Of a stretch of DNA of 64,000 nt, positions 1 through 11,270 are shown piece by piece. The notes beneath the pieces are model-generated. The model saw only the letters and a list, made by a program, of their open reading frames with translations, did not search any database and was not told the origin of the DNA. Where the stretch lies: contig OY821784.1 in assembly GCA_963682175.1 (NCBI GenBank), positions 30,361,621-30,425,620 on the forward strand, written 5' to 3'. Origin of the DNA: Triglochin maritima (lineage: Eukaryota > Streptophyta > Magnoliopsida > Alismatales > Juncaginaceae). A program made the position numbers and the translations under genes. Numbering within the stretch: the stretch's first letter is position 1; every line of letters starts with the position of its first letter.

Positions 1-824
1 GGCTCTCCACTGAGTCACTGCCTCGACCTTCGCCGGATCCACCAAAATCCCATCAGCTGACACAATATGCCCCAGAAAAGCCACCTGATCCAACCAAAAC
101 TCCTACTTCGTGTACTTGCCATAAAGCTGCTGATCCCTCAAGATGCCAAGCACAATCCTCAGGTGCTCTCTTTGTTGCTCTCTGCCAGGTGAGTATACCA
201 AGATGTCGTCCACGAATACAACGACAAATCGGTCGAGGTACGGCTGAAAGGTCCTATTCATCAGATCCATGAATGTTGCAGGTGCATTCGTTAGTCCAAA
301 TGGCATCACCAAGAACTCGTAGTGCCCGTACCGCGTCTTGAAGGTTGTCTTCTGAACATCTGCATCTCTGATCCGCAACTGGTGATAACCCGAACGCAGA
401 TCGATCTTCGAGAACACTCTCGCCGTCTGCAGCTGATCAAACAAGTCATCAATCCTGGGCAAAGGGTACCGATTCCGAACGGTAACCTTATTCAGCATCC
501 TGTAGTCGATGCACATCCATAACGATCCATCCTTCTTCTTCACGAAGAGCACAGACGCCCCCATGGAGAAACACTCGGTCGAATGAACCCGGATTCCATC
601 AACTCCTGCAACTGCTTCTTCAGCTCTGTCAACTCAGCATGTGCCATACGATACGGAGCCTTCGACTGAGGTGTCGTACCCGCTACCAACTCGATGCCAA
701 ACTCGATCTCCCTGTGCGGCGGTAACGCTGGAATCTCTGCTGGAAACACATCTGGAAACTCCTGCACAACCTCTATATCCTCCAGCCTCATCGTCTCAGG
801 ATCAGGAACAACTAGCGTGGCCAC
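1..824 (-). pseudogene. Tekay-1 pol: linker and reverse transcriptase (broken)
   Basis: Residues from 824 downward form the protease-RT linker and RT N-terminus, followed by a frameshift near 560. The RT palm then reads from 564 to 106. Visible landmarks are [20 protein letters not shown], the substrate-binding [13 protein letters not shown] and the active site FVDDILVYS, so the catalytic Asp pair is intact. A stop at 103-105 interrupts the connection to the thumb, and the frame resumes with an FLGHIVS motif read across 60-100. RT would copy element RNA into DNA in cytoplasmic particles. This copy cannot make a full-length enzyme because of the frameshift and stop. Confidence 0.9.
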
Positions 825-1457
825 AAACGCTCTGCATCCCTGCTGTATCAGTCTCTATGCCTTAACCGCAGACACAATCAGACGACCCCCTCCGCTCCTC
901 GTACCTCTGATCAAAACATCTGGCAAACCCTCCATCGGAATCAGGATCTTCTTCTCGCGGCAAAAGACTCGCACGTCGTATTGTGACAGTCAGTCCATCC
1001 CCAGTATGACGTCGAAATCCTCCATCGGTAACAAGACCAGATCTGTCGGAAAATCATGGTCTCCCGAAGCAACTGTGGTGCCGGGGAAAAAGTTCCCCAC
1101 AGTGCCCACCTCACCCATGGGCGTGCTGACCTCCAATACATCAGTCAGCAGCACAGGGGTCCGACCCAACTCGCCAGCAAACTTCTCCGAAATGAAGGAG
1201 TGAGTGGCGCCGCAATCAAACAACACATGCGCTACCAAACTAGAAATAGAAAGTGTACCTTCCACGATGGTGTTGGAGTCCATCGCCTCCTCAGCCTGAA
1301 TAGTGAAGACTCGCCCGGTCTTCCTTCCTTGTCCTGGTGAAACAACTGATCGGCTGCCTCTGCCTCTCCCTGCCACTGGCGGCCCAAACCTCCTGCTAGG
1401 CTCTCCCTGCCTATTCGGGCACTCCCGAACGAAGTGACCCAACTGCCTGCACCCCAT
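825..1457 (-). pseudogene. Tekay-1 zinc knuckle and aspartic protease (broken)
   Basis: The frame opens at the gag zinc knuckle, a complete CX2CX4HX4C read as CMGCRQLGHFVREC. It continues through a basic Gly/Arg linker to a retropepsin domain containing LFDCGATHSFIS. That is the D-x-G catalytic loop, with DCGATH as in other Tekay elements. The domain ends at VILGMD, where the next codon, Trp in the sister copies, is a stop (990-992). The same frame continues below the stop into the RT linker. The protease would cut the polyprotein during particle maturation. The single stop lies after the catalytic core, so this domain may be the least damaged part of the copy. Confidence 0.87.
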
Positions 1458-1466
1458 GCAAGCTCC

Positions 1467-2291
1467 TCAGCACTTGAAGCACTCCTGACCAGGGTGAAAC
1501 CTCCCACAGAAAGTGCACGCTCTAGACTGACGTACTCCTCCACTATCAAACCTGGGCCTCTTGCCCGGGTTCCCTGCTCCACGGCCAACAGCTCGGCTAC
1601 CGGTGCTCACTAGTGCCTTCCTCGCCTCCTGAAGACACTCCCTCTGGTCCTGCTCTATGATGGTAGCATGCTTCACCGCATCAGCAAGGGTCCGCGGCAT
1701 GCTGTTGATCACACGTGATCGGAGCGGCTGCCTCAGCCCCTTCACGAACTTCCTCGCCCGCTGCTCTGAGGTCACACAGATCTCTGGGTAGTAACGCTCC
1801 AAAGCGTTGAACCTGCTGATGTAACTCACCAGAGTCATCTCCCTCTGCTCCATCGACATGAACTCCTCCCTCTTCCGGTCCCTGACATGCTGGGGAAAGT
1901 ACTGCTCATGGAATACCTCTAAGAACTCCTCCCAGCTACCATCCTCACGATCCTCAAACACGATCGTGGATGTGGTTCTCCACCAGTTGGCTGCCTCGCC
2001 ATCAAATACATAGGTGGCCAGATCCACCCTCCTCTCAGGCGCAACTCCAATCGCTCATAAGATCTTCTGCATCTTGAAGATCCAGTCCTCCGCCACCTCT
2101 AGAGCACTCCTGCTATCAAAACTCGGTGGGTGCTGACGCATAAACCGATCATGCTCAACGCCCATCCCACCCTGCACATTCTGGGCTGCCTGACGCTCCA
2201 GAAACTCGCCCAACCTGTCCCAATTGGCACCTCCAGTGTCGTCGCTGGTATCGCGGTCACGCGGGGAACGCCGCACGCGTCTAGGAGCCAT
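1467..2291 (-). pseudogene. Tekay-1 gag capsid-like protein (broken)
   Basis: The start chosen is the ATG at 2289-2291, which gives MAPRRVRRSPRDR, matching the basic N-termini of the sister gag copies. The capsid-like RETROTRANS_GAG core follows, with landmarks FMRQHPPSF, the residues WWRTTS, FLEVFHEQYFP and LVSYISRFNALERYYPE. One in-frame stop at 2055-2057 and another at 1467-1469, just before the zinc knuckle, split it. Frame is otherwise conserved through to the protease. Gag assembles the cytoplasmic particle and binds element RNA. Confidence 0.9.
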
Positions 2292-2403
2292 CTGACAGAA
2301 GAAACAATCACAAACTTCAGCCATGAATGCATGCTGAAAGATAAAATGCATGCGTCCTATTACTACAAGGGTGATTTCATTGGGGACCGCATAGGAATCG
2401 ACC

Positions 2404-2415
2404 GCTCTGATACCA
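2404..2415 (-). other. Primer binding site, initiator-Met tRNA type (Tekay-1)
   Basis: On the minus strand the sequence is TGGTATCAGAGC, complementary to the 3' end of plant initiator methionine tRNA. Four bases separate it from the inner edge of the 5' LTR. This is where minus-strand DNA synthesis would start. Confidence 0.92.
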
Positions 2416-3089
2416 AATTGTAACATCCCAAAACAGCAGAAATTTTTAAAAATTATTATCAAAGCATCAGAGACCAATAATCAAAGACGGGACTGTTACT
2501 TCTCATAAACACATAAAAGCGGTGAACCAGTTTACATCAGAGTTTGTCAAAAACGATACATGATTACAACAGAACAACAGAAGAAGATAAACGTAATCAT
2601 GTCGACCTCAGTGGTCAGAATAGAGGATCCGATCCCAAGATGCGCGCGCCCGCTGATCACCACCCAACTGGACCTACTGCGGTCCTGAAAAAGATGCAAC
2701 AACAATGCCTGAGTTTCCATAAGGAAACCCCGTATGCCAAGCTCACCTATATGCATGCAGTGGTACAAATGAACCCATCATACTAGTAGCATGTCATGTC
2801 ATCGACAGTAAGGAAAACAGTTCCCCCGAAGGGTAACATGGGACATCAGTCCGACAATCATCACCGGGTCTCCCGAGGAGACCTACCTTAGGCACATACG
2901 GTCTAGCGGACAAGACGCGACGCCCCCCACACGCGGCTACACTAAACATGGGGTTCGGCAAGGGGCATCCGCCAGGTCCGCGCCATAAAGATACAGATCT
3001 GTAACTCGTGGTCGAAACCACACCAACGGAGCCATCGATCGGTCGGTCCATCAATCATCATCTCAGTAGCTGCCCAGCTGAGGAAAACA

Positions 3090-3235
3090 TAGCCGGAACA
3101 ACATCGGCCCATCATACAACATCGCCGGAACAACATCGGCTCATCAATCATCATCGCCGGAACAGCATCGGCGGCATCACCGGCGCAGCATCGGTGGTCC
3201 AACAATACGTCCGGCACAGCATCGGACGGGTCCAG
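3090..3235. repeat. Short tandem repeat within Tekay-1 LTR
   Basis: Imperfect repeats of a CCGGAACAACATCGG-like unit (variants CCGGAACAGCATCGG, CCGGCGCAGCATCGG, CCGGCACAGCATCGG) spaced by CATCA-rich linkers, about five copies. It occupies the same part of the LTR as the minisatellite in the Tekay-3 LTRs, with a different unit. Confidence 0.75.
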
Positions 3236-3627
3236 ACCGAAGTCTGCCAGGTCATCAGGCTCCACGAGCCGCAAACACCAACGTCGCTGCTATAAAAGCA
3301 GGACAGCGACCTCCGTCGCCATATAGGTTGGTAGTCACCTCACCCAACGACAATTGCGTGCTCGCACAATCATCATACATTGGGATCCGCGATCCCTCAG
3401 GCCTGCTACACTACAATGAGTCCAATCCATCCATCAAATTAGTCCTGCTCCATACATGGAGGTGACGCGTCCCGAACACCCACTCTCTTCCACACGGCGG
3501 TCCCTGGGCAGGCACGCTGAACTCGCCCACCGTCACCTCCCGACTCACCCACAAGGCGAGGACACGGGTTTCCGTGGACAGAGTTTGCATCCTAAGCGGA
3601 ACCAGGAATTTTGTCCTGTGCAAAACA

Positions 3628-4096
3628 GTCGACCGAAAGAGACCACTCGGTCGACCGTTTTCCTCAAGGAATCGGTCGTCCGGAAGTGACAACCGGTCGA
3701 CCGCTTCCACAAGGGAAATCGGTTGACCGATAGTGACAGCTCGGTCGACCGCTTCCTCAAGGGAATCGGTCGACCGAAGCGTCTGCAACGGTCGAACTAT
3801 TTGCGCAACACATAAGTCCTAACGGTCTACCGAAGGTCTAAAACCGGTCGACCGAAAACTAACGGTCTACCGAAGTCCAACTATCGGTCGACCGACTCAG
3901 GGGTCTCGGTCGACCGAAAACTAACATGGTCAACCTATTATTTCTACGTCATATAACGGTCGACCGAATAAGAATAAATAAACCAGTATACTTAAGTTCC
4001 GGTCGACCGAACGCAAGGAACCGGTCGACCGAAACACAACAGACAGACAAAATACATACATTCGGTCGACCGCCTAAAGGGACCGGTCGACCGTTG
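3628..4096. repeat. CGGTCGACCG palindrome array (Tekay-1 LTR)
   Basis: About a dozen perfect or near-perfect copies of the self-complementary decamer CGGTCGACCG, irregularly spaced by 10-50 bp. Point variants such as GGTCTACCG and GGTTGACCG also occur. Because each unit is its own reverse complement, the array reads the same on both strands. Similar arrays lie in the other Tekay LTRs and in a copia-like LTR of this window. Confidence 0.85.
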
Positions 4097-4894
4097 GTCG
4101 TCTTCAACCTCGCGCCAGCCGAGGTTTTCCATCAAAACACATCATCGGAGAGGTCTCCGACCTCCTCTGACCGACCAACACAACCCTCCCCCGAGGGTTA
4201 ACAACAAACCACACTAGAGAGCGACATACCACAAAGAAGACGACGAAACGCCGGAGCACCGCTCGCGCCTCCGTCACCTCCTCACGCGTCCACCCCCGCA
4301 CGCCTCACGTCGGGACCGCACGACCGCGCTCCTCACCACCACCGGAGTCGTCCTCTGCTGCTAACGCCGAACAAGGGAAAGAGTGAGAGAGAGCAAGTGA
4401 AATGAGAGAAGAAGTGAGGAAGAGAGAGTGAGGGGAAAACGTTTCTCTCTTAACCCACCCAAACCCATCATCACAGCCCCCTTCAACCCATCCCCTACCC
4501 AGCCTAAATTCCTCCATTCCCGTGCATTCTCCTGTTCACGCCCTTCCCCATGCAAACCCTCCTCAAAGCACCATTAGCACCCCTAATCGGGTTTAGGGTT
4601 CTAACAGAAATAATATATTGACCTATTAATCATTCAAGAGAAAAAAATTAGACTCTATACGTCCATTGTTTTTCAAAGGATTGAAATGAGATTATATTCC
4701 TTCGCTAAAGGTTTCGAGGGAGCGGCTTTAATTTTTGGTTGGAACAAGAATAAAATATCTATGGTAGACATAACGAAAAGAAAGTTTATAACATCGATGT
4801 GGAGGATGAATACTAATGGACTTTGACATATGGGTTGAGGCAAAGAGAAATTTGTTAAAATTGTAGAATTCAACAGCAACAATGATACCAGTAG

Positions 4895-4975
4895 CTTCAT
4901 TAGATTACTTACTTGGAATGACTTTTACATGGTATTTATGGAAGGAAAGAAATAACTGAGTATTTAGTGGCTCGG
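4895..4975 (+). pseudogene. LINE (non-LTR) retrotransposon remnant
   Basis: Read on the plus strand, one frame gives TFTWYLWKERNN, a stop, then VFSG. The pattern W-x-L-W-K-E-R-N-x-R-V-F is typical of the C-terminal zinc-binding region of plant L1-type LINE proteins. Only this short stretch is recognisable and it is broken by a stop. The match rests on a brief motif. Confidence 0.4.
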
Positions 4976-5178
4976 CATCTCCTCTTTCACATTATTTTTA
5001 ACTCCTTTGGTTTGGTTCTTTCATGGACAGGTTATGAAACCAATAGGGGATTGACGGTTTCAGTTAATGGTTATCTCCATCTAGCGAATGCAAATCCACC
5101 TCCTCGACATGACATGATGGATGAGGAGTATTAATGGAAATGCAAAATGGAAGACATAATTATTTAATATGGGGACTC

Positions 5179-6100
5179 TGTTAGAGTTGTCTCGAATTCC
5201 AGCAAACTTGGAGAATTATTTTGAAGGATAAAACAGAGGTTGAGAGTCGTGTTAGATACAAGGTTGCGTGAAGAATCAGTTGCAAAGTCAACAGCCAAAA
5301 CGGACTGAGAATCGGCCAAGAATCGAGCCTGAAAAGTGTTGCTGTCTAAGACCGTCTACCGTTTGGATAGGTCCAGATCACAGTGTTTTCTGTGATGTCT
5401 GTTGTTCGACCGTCTTGTTCTACTGATCGACCTTTTTTGTTCGATTTTCATCCAGTCTATTGAGAATTTCGTTCGACCGTTTGAAGTGAATGGTCAACCT
5501 TTTCTGAGCGGATCTCTTGGCTAATTTAACAACTTGAATTACCCTTTTTTGAGGTTTGCGTATAAAAGGATCATAACCTGTTATTATTCTAGAGCAAAAT
5601 ATTGTAAGGATTTTAGCCACTATTACAAAGTGATTTCTTGGAGATATGTTTTGAGATGTGAGAGACTCGTTACTTTCTACTATTGTAATCTTGGTTTGGC
5701 TTGACTTCTGGTTTGGGAGCAAAAGAAATGGAAGAACCCGAAGGAAACACCCTCTTTTCCGAGGATGTAGGCAAATTATCGAACCTCGTATATCTTGTTA
5801 TTATGGTTTGTTGTTCTTGTTTGTGTTTATTCGGTGATTGCTTGTTTGGTGGTTGTTTTGGTTGAGTTTTGCGAAGACACAAGTTGAAGGCAAGTTTGTA
5901 TTCATGTCTGCTAAGTGTTCAACGATATTCCTAGCTATGTCCGGTGGATTTGAGGTGTCTTTTTTGGGGCTCGGTTGTTTTGTCTGGTAGTATAAAAGTG
6001 ACTTTACTATGAAACTGACTTTACTGTTGCCTTGTCCAAGTTGCTTATTGTTGATTACGTTAGCTTTGTTGTTTCTTGCAAGCATAGGCATAATGGTTCG
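5179..6100 (+). repeat. Probable copia-type LTR fragment
   Basis: Starts TGTTAGAGTTGTC. It contains the phrase GAGGATGTAGGCAAATTATCGAACCTCG (5760-5787), which resembles an LTR R/U5 pattern common in plant copia elements. Degenerate relatives of the GGTCGACC motif (TTCGACCGT, GATCGACC) occur at 5345-5505. No partner LTR, primer site or coding region was found, and the right edge is uncertain. Confidence 0.5.
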
Positions 6101-6783
6101 AGTATGGGTTTTTGGGTTGCATTTTTTGTGAGGGAATTATTCTACATTAAATTAATGTTGCAACGGCTTATTTTTTTAATGAAATAGTAGGTAGTTTTTA
6201 TCAAAATTCATGCATACATGCCAAGAAGAAATCGACTTGACTATTAATTAAGTAAATAAAAGGTACTTTACTTTGACGGAGTACCGCCACCAATGGGTGA
6301 AGAGCATTGTCTGAAATAATGTCTTGTGTATCACAAGTGCATTAGTGTTGCGTTTTTAGGTGAATCCAACTAATACACTGATTAATAGCGTGTGATGCCT
6401 AAATTTGCGTGAGTTGGTGATGTGAGAATTCTAATCTTTGAGACTATCATATCATAAAATAATAACGACCAGATTGTTAAATTTGACAAGGCAATACATA
6501 CAACACATGCAATATGTGTACCCAGCAGTGTCAAGAATTTTTTTATAGTTAGGTTTTGAAAGTGTAAGAGACTAGATTTCTTTACGATGCATCCTCGGCT
6601 TGTGTGGTATTAGATATCTAAAACAAAGTTGTCAAGATTTTTATATGATGTGTTGACCATCCAATGTAAATGTCTTAGTTTTGTTAATTAGTGTCGTAAA
6701 ACAATAGCTAGCTTGGCTTAAAAAACAAACGGACTCCTATACCCTTGTTTAATGTGAATCTTCTTTGCTTAGTTAGGGTATAA

Positions 6784-6990
6784 TTGATTTACAGGAAGTG
6801 ATGTAAAATTCAAAACTCAATTACATGACTTCCTATGAAATGACAGTAGAAATGACAGTGCAATTTTACAAAGGTCAGAAATTCCCACAGCTTAATTCTT
6901 AGAATTATTTTATGTTTATTTGCAAATCAATTACCAGAAAGTATTTTGGAAGTCACTTTCCCATTTTCAGACTATTTTCCTGCAAATCAA
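6784..6990. repeat. MITE-like inverted-repeat element
   Basis: The left end TTGATTTACAGGAAG and the right end (reverse complement TTGATTTGCAGGAAA) are imperfect inverted repeats about 207 bp apart around an AT-rich, non-coding core. No clean target duplication was seen, so the superfamily is open. Confidence 0.4.
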
Positions 6991-7699
6991 CCACATGCTT
7001 AAAAAATATTACATGCTAAGACTAAATTTTTGGATTCTCTCAAGCCAAAAGTCACTACACATTAATACATTATCATACTTTCATTAGTTTACATTGAAAA
7101 GGATGTTTCAACCTTTTTAAGTATGGGATGGGAAGTCCAACATAGGCTGGCTGCTAATACGTCACGGGGTCACTTAGCCACGTTTTTGTCTCTCTTGAGC
7201 TTATCATAACTTATAGGGATGCATATATGTTTGTTTGACCAACATATCTCATTCGAAATGTTATGTTTCTATGCAACTTCATGGTAGCTTCAAATGGGAA
7301 TAAGATTATTAAGCCATAAACATAGCTACTTATTTATTGCATGACACATGGCACGACCACTTTAAGTTTAAAATAGAAAATTGCCTAATAAAATCTTTTT
7401 TGGTAAAAATTGCCTAATAAAATCGGAAAAATACAAACATTTTTCGCACTAATTTTGCTAAATTTTTCAAAAGAAAATTATTCTTTTATTATCTTTGCCG
7501 TATTCATTTTTTTAGGTAAGAAGGCAAAAGCCTTTTGGCAAAAATAAAGTCTTGAAGTTAATACAAATAAACAAAAAATTTGAGATAATATACTATCATA
7601 CCAAGTTTGAAATTGGCAAAAATTCAAAAGAAATGGGAAGTTGATGGAATAAAGTCGTTGGTAGTGCAAATAAGAACACAATTGATATTAGCAGTGATA

Positions 7700-10522
7700 T
7701 GATTACTAGCATATCATGCATCATGTTCATGCTATATATCTTTAATTTTATCCTAATATTGTGCTACTCGAGTGTTTGTTGTTATATTTCAGGTATTAGG
7801 TAATAAAGAAGAGAATGGTAGAGAAAAAAAGTACTGAAACGTAAAATGAATGACTTAAATTAAGCAAAATGGATTTCTCTATCATGCACAAGGACCCATC
7901 TCCAAGACAGAAGAACCTGGACGTAAATCTGGAGTGACCAAATAGCAAACTGAGAAACTCCACTCCATCATGAGGAATATTTTGGCAATTAGATTCGGGT
8001 GCGGACACAAATGGCTAACCAAGGCACACCCCACGTGCATAATTGAAGAGATCAAGTAGAGGAACGAAAATGAGTCGCATCTGATTAACTTGGACCGCCA
8101 ACGAGCGGTCCCTTTTGGTCAGCATGCAACCCAGTTTTGCACGAATATGGGTTATGTGTTTATGTCTATTCTGGGAATGTTTCATTAGTCCCACATCGGG
8201 GGATTACCCCAGTTGTCTTTTTCATGTCTACAAATAGAACTCTTCCTCCTCCTTTGTAATCCACACATTGTTTGGTCATTCTCTCTACTTGGAGTAAAGC
8301 CTTGGAGCAAACTCGAGTGGAGAAAAATACTACTTGTAATGTGAGTCATGTAAATAAAATATTTTCTTAGTTTTGTTTTAATGTTGTCTCTTTTAATGCT
8401 TGCATATTTAACTTAGTTTTGTTTCCTTAATCTTAGTATAATTAGTTATATGTTTCTCTTCCTTAGTATAATTGTTAGCTTAATGTGTAGTGAGTTGCTC
8501 AATCCTCATTTGGGGGTGAAGATGATGTTTATACATGTAATGAAGAATGTGAATGAATGCTATCTTATGCAATATGTGATGAATGTCAATGTATGCTTGT
8601 TTGTTTAAAAGAGAATACTTAACTTGATGAGTTTTGCCGTAATCATTAGGTACTTCTCATGCTTGTTTAGGTTCTTAATAACCAACTTGTTTATGCTCAT
8701 ATAATCAACTAGGTTAGTGATTGGTATGATAGATTTTGCCACAACCATTAGGTACTTCCTATGCATGAAAACACAACCTACACGTGTGCCTTATTGAATG
8801 CATCATTCACCACCTTATTACATGTGTACACACACTGCACCCTTGGGGGGTTTTGTAGGATCGATGATTCTAATCAAATTAACTTAATCTCTACTTGCTT
8901 AAACAATCAAAGATGTACAGCGGAATAAAACAAATAAAACACAAGTAGAGAAAATGCAAACCAAAGGACACCATGGATTTTTATAGAGGCGGCCACCCAT
9001 CTACGTCCTCTATTGCAAGCTCCGCTCAATACTTCGAGCTTCGCTCACGTCTTCACTATCCGCTCCCCGTTCCGGGCCAACAGACAACGCCTTTACACAG
9101 CAAGCTCCGCGAACAATCCTCACGAGCTTGATTTCTTCCTCTCACAACCCGAGAGGGAACACTTCAGGCTTTCACTTAAATCTTTACTTCTTTGAACAAC
9201 AATGTTGAGTGGAACACACTCTCTAACTTGAGCATACTTAGAGTATAAGTAGAATTGATCTAAAGTGTGCAAATGACGGCTTTGAGTGTTTTGATTGATC
9301 TCTCTAATGTAGGAGGCAAATAGTAGTAGGATAGTTGTCTAAACAAAGTGTTCAATCCTCTATTTATAAGTTCCTAAGATGTTATAGCCGTTGGGGATGA
9401 GTGTGGTAAACGATTGTGTAAGAAACACAAAATAGAATAATACAAGACACTACTCTGGGTCAGTTCGGTCGACCGAACGGGTCAAACGGTCGACTGGATG
9501 GCTATCCAGAAATGAGTCCAGCACAGTCTAGAAATGAAACAGTCGACCGAGCAGGGACGGTCGAAAAAAACTGTCTATAACTTAAGTTCACTTAATTTAA
9601 CGGTCGAACAAAATGTTTGGGTCGGTCGACCGAAAACTAACAGGCTTTATGGGGTTGTTAAAATGTTTAAGTTTGGTCGATCAAAACTTTGTCCACGATC
9701 GACTGATGGTCACTTGTATTTTTGAGGTATGGATAAAAATGTGAATACGACCGTTGGTATAAAACAACAAGTCTAACGGTCAAACGACACATGTAGACGG
9801 TCGATCGAAAAGGTTACGGTCAACCGGTCGAGGTATTTAAATCACTATTGGATAACTGATCATTCGGTCGAACGGAGGTGGTTCGGTTGACCGAATTTGC
9901 ACAAGCAGTTCTGGTTTGGGTTTAGTGATTTCCAGTCTAAGTTTGGGTGATATATTGAAGTCCAATTGATCTGAGATTTTGTGTGTGACTTCTATAAGGA
10001 ATCTAGTGTCTATGTGAATGAATTTTAACTCTTGTATGCTCAAGATTACATAGATTCACAAGACTCAAAAGAAATATAAAATACATGTCTTTCAAAAGCT
10101 TGATTACATGTCTTGACTTGAATTTGTTTCTTCCTTGAGTCTTGATTACCTATAGATGTTAGCAGAAAGCAATATCTATGTTATGCAATGTGTGCTACAC
10201 TACATTTAATTGTGATTAAGATTAGGTCAATTAAATCCACAAAACATAGATTAAGGCCAAGAAGCCAACATTTTCTTCCTGAATTTTAACTTGCTTTGAT
10301 AGTTACTTAGTTTACTTTCAATTCTTATCGTGCTTTCATCTTCCTTGTTTGTTGCTTACTAGTTTAGTGTAGTTTTGTTTAGTTTAATCAACTTCTTCTC
10401 CCTTTTATTTTCCACTTGATTTCAAAAGAATTAGAGTTGACACACCTCCTAGTGGACTCGACCCGTACTTGCCACTGCTTCATCGCAGCCGTGCATTTGC
10501 AGTATCATAACTGAATCAATCA
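7700..10522 (+). repeat. TRG-2 5' LTR, split by a solo LTR
   Basis: Begins TGATTACTAGCATATCATGC, aligning with the TRG-1 LTR start TGATTGACATCATTTCATGC, and ends AATCAATCA just before the primer site. Subtracting the insertion at 8854-10270 leaves 1406 bp, the same length as the TRG-1 5' LTR. The expected TATA sequence has decayed to TACAAATA (about 8229-8236). The GCCAATTGGC palindrome of TRG-1 is only half preserved (ACCGCCAACGAGCGGT near 8095). Both points indicate an older copy than TRG-1. Confidence 0.85.
8854..10270 (-). repeat. Copia-like solo LTR nested in TRG-2 LTR
   Basis: On the minus strand it starts TGTTGGCTTCTTGGCC (10270) and ends ATCGATCCTACA (8854). The first 250 bp align clearly with the LTR-like sequence that opens at 63631, including TCAAGTCAAGACATGTAATCAAG. 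It splits a stretch that is continuous in TRG-1 (GGGGTTTTC..., 34319-34330), which establishes the nesting. No internal element sequence follows, so it is a solo LTR. The flanks share only a run of T, so the target duplication is not resolved. It carries CGGTCGACCG palindromes at 9465-9900. Confidence 0.82.
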
Positions 10523-10528
10523 AGTTTT

Positions 10529-10545
10529 TGGCGCCGTTGATGGGG
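10529..10545 (+). other. Primer binding site, tRNA-Asp type, mutated (TRG-2)
   Basis: TGGCGCCGTTGATGGGG matches the 3' end of tRNA-Asp except for two adjacent changes (CC to AT) relative to the intact TRG-1 site at 34579. Confidence 0.85.
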
Positions 10546-11143
10546 AGGTGCTCTGTCCAGATTGTGGTTTGGACGATTCGAGTGGATTTAATCTTTTCAT
10601 TTTTGTTTGGCTTTATTTCACGAAGTTGGCAGTTTACAGGGGAAGCAGCTGGACAAATCAGGTATCAATTGAAGCTACCACGACCGCCAAATAGCCGTCT
10701 GAGACCGCTGATTGGCAGCCTGGTGAGTTCAGTTTGCCCCAAAATTTCTTCTATTTGTTGGTAATGATAATGCAGCTATCTGGGAGCCCAATTTTGCTTG
10801 TCTGGACATCTATATTACTCCCAGATCAATCTATAAACTAATTAATTTCCCTTTTTCATACAACTTCGCCTTAAAACTTAAAGCAAAAGATTAGATCAAT
10901 TGCCATCTAGGTCAAACATCATCTGTAGACCTTGCACACATATTGTCTTTTCTTTGCTTTATTTTTTTGTGTTGTTGATTGCTGACGTGAGGTATATGCA
11001 CCCATTCTCTCATTCATGTATAGTTAAAACATGCATTAGTTAGTAAGGTGCATTGGAACAAGAGTGATGTGAGTGCTTGTTTGGTGAGTTGCTTGCTAGC
11101 CTAAGAATTGAAAACATCTTTAAGGGGCACCACCTATATTCTT

Positions 11144-11270
11144 CAAGATAAGACGGGGGATTTCATCACCCCTCTCTTAGCCCCACAAACCACACTCAAG
11201 GAAAGCATTAATCTAAAATCAAGTAGACATTAACTCCTAGGATTCAGGTGCACTTTGGAGACAATCATAT
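11144..11270 (+). other. Conserved leader block (TRG-2)
   Basis: Contains GACGGGGGATTTCATCACCC, then GCCCCACAAACCACA and TAAAATCAAGTAGACATTAA. The same order of blocks is seen at 35160-35285 (TRG-1) and at 20575-20702 on the minus strand (TRG-3). It precedes the gag frame and has no coding potential common to the three, so a role in the RNA is likely. Confidence 0.7.

Larger units (their letters stand above)
1..4606 (-). mobile_element. Tekay-1: Ty3/gypsy Tekay-type LTR retrotransposon, 5' part
   Basis: Reading right to left: a 5' LTR (2420-4606), an initiator-Met primer site (2404-2415), gag, protease and the start of reverse transcriptase. The element leaves the window at base 1, so RNase H, integrase and the 3' LTR are not visible. 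Gag and pol lie in one frame except for point stops and one frameshift, so this copy is dead. Similarity of its gag and reverse transcriptase to Tekay-3, whose integrase ends in a chromodomain-like tail, places it in the Tekay/Del clade. The bases just past the LTR (4607-4611) are GAAAT; the matching duplication would lie outside the window. Confidence 0.93.
2420..4606 (-). repeat. Tekay-1 5' LTR (about 2.19 kb)
   Basis: Bounded by TGTAACATCCC at 2420 and GGTTCTAACA at 4606. These edges match those of the Tekay-2 and Tekay-3 LTRs (TGTAACA...; ...GGATCTCACA or ...GGATCCCACA). It contains a short tandem repeat (3090-3235) and a dense array of the palindrome CGGTCGACCG (3628-4096). A purine-rich GA stretch near 4380-4440 corresponds to the (GA)n stretch of the Tekay-3 LTRs. 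No real gene lies inside it. Confidence 0.92.
4607..7699. other. AT-rich spacer with decayed repeats
   Basis: No gene is supported here. It holds a LINE-like scrap (4895-4975), a copia-like LTR fragment (5179-about 6100) and a MITE-like inverted repeat (6784-6990). The open frames in the stretch are short, AT-rich and show no recognisable domain. Confidence 0.6.

Noticed and set aside
103..2477. Plus-strand open frames opposite Tekay-1 gag-pol
   Set aside because: They are mirror frames of a clear minus-strand gag-protease-RT order with recognisable motifs, and show no domain of their own.
3008..3295. Plus-strand open frame rich in His, Pro and Ile in the Tekay-1 LTR
   Set aside because: It is generated by the CCGGAACAACATCGG tandem repeat and lies inside a non-coding LTR.
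5420..6091. Minus-strand Asn/Lys/Pro-rich frames
   Set aside because: Low-complexity frames opposite a copia-like LTR, with no recognised domain.
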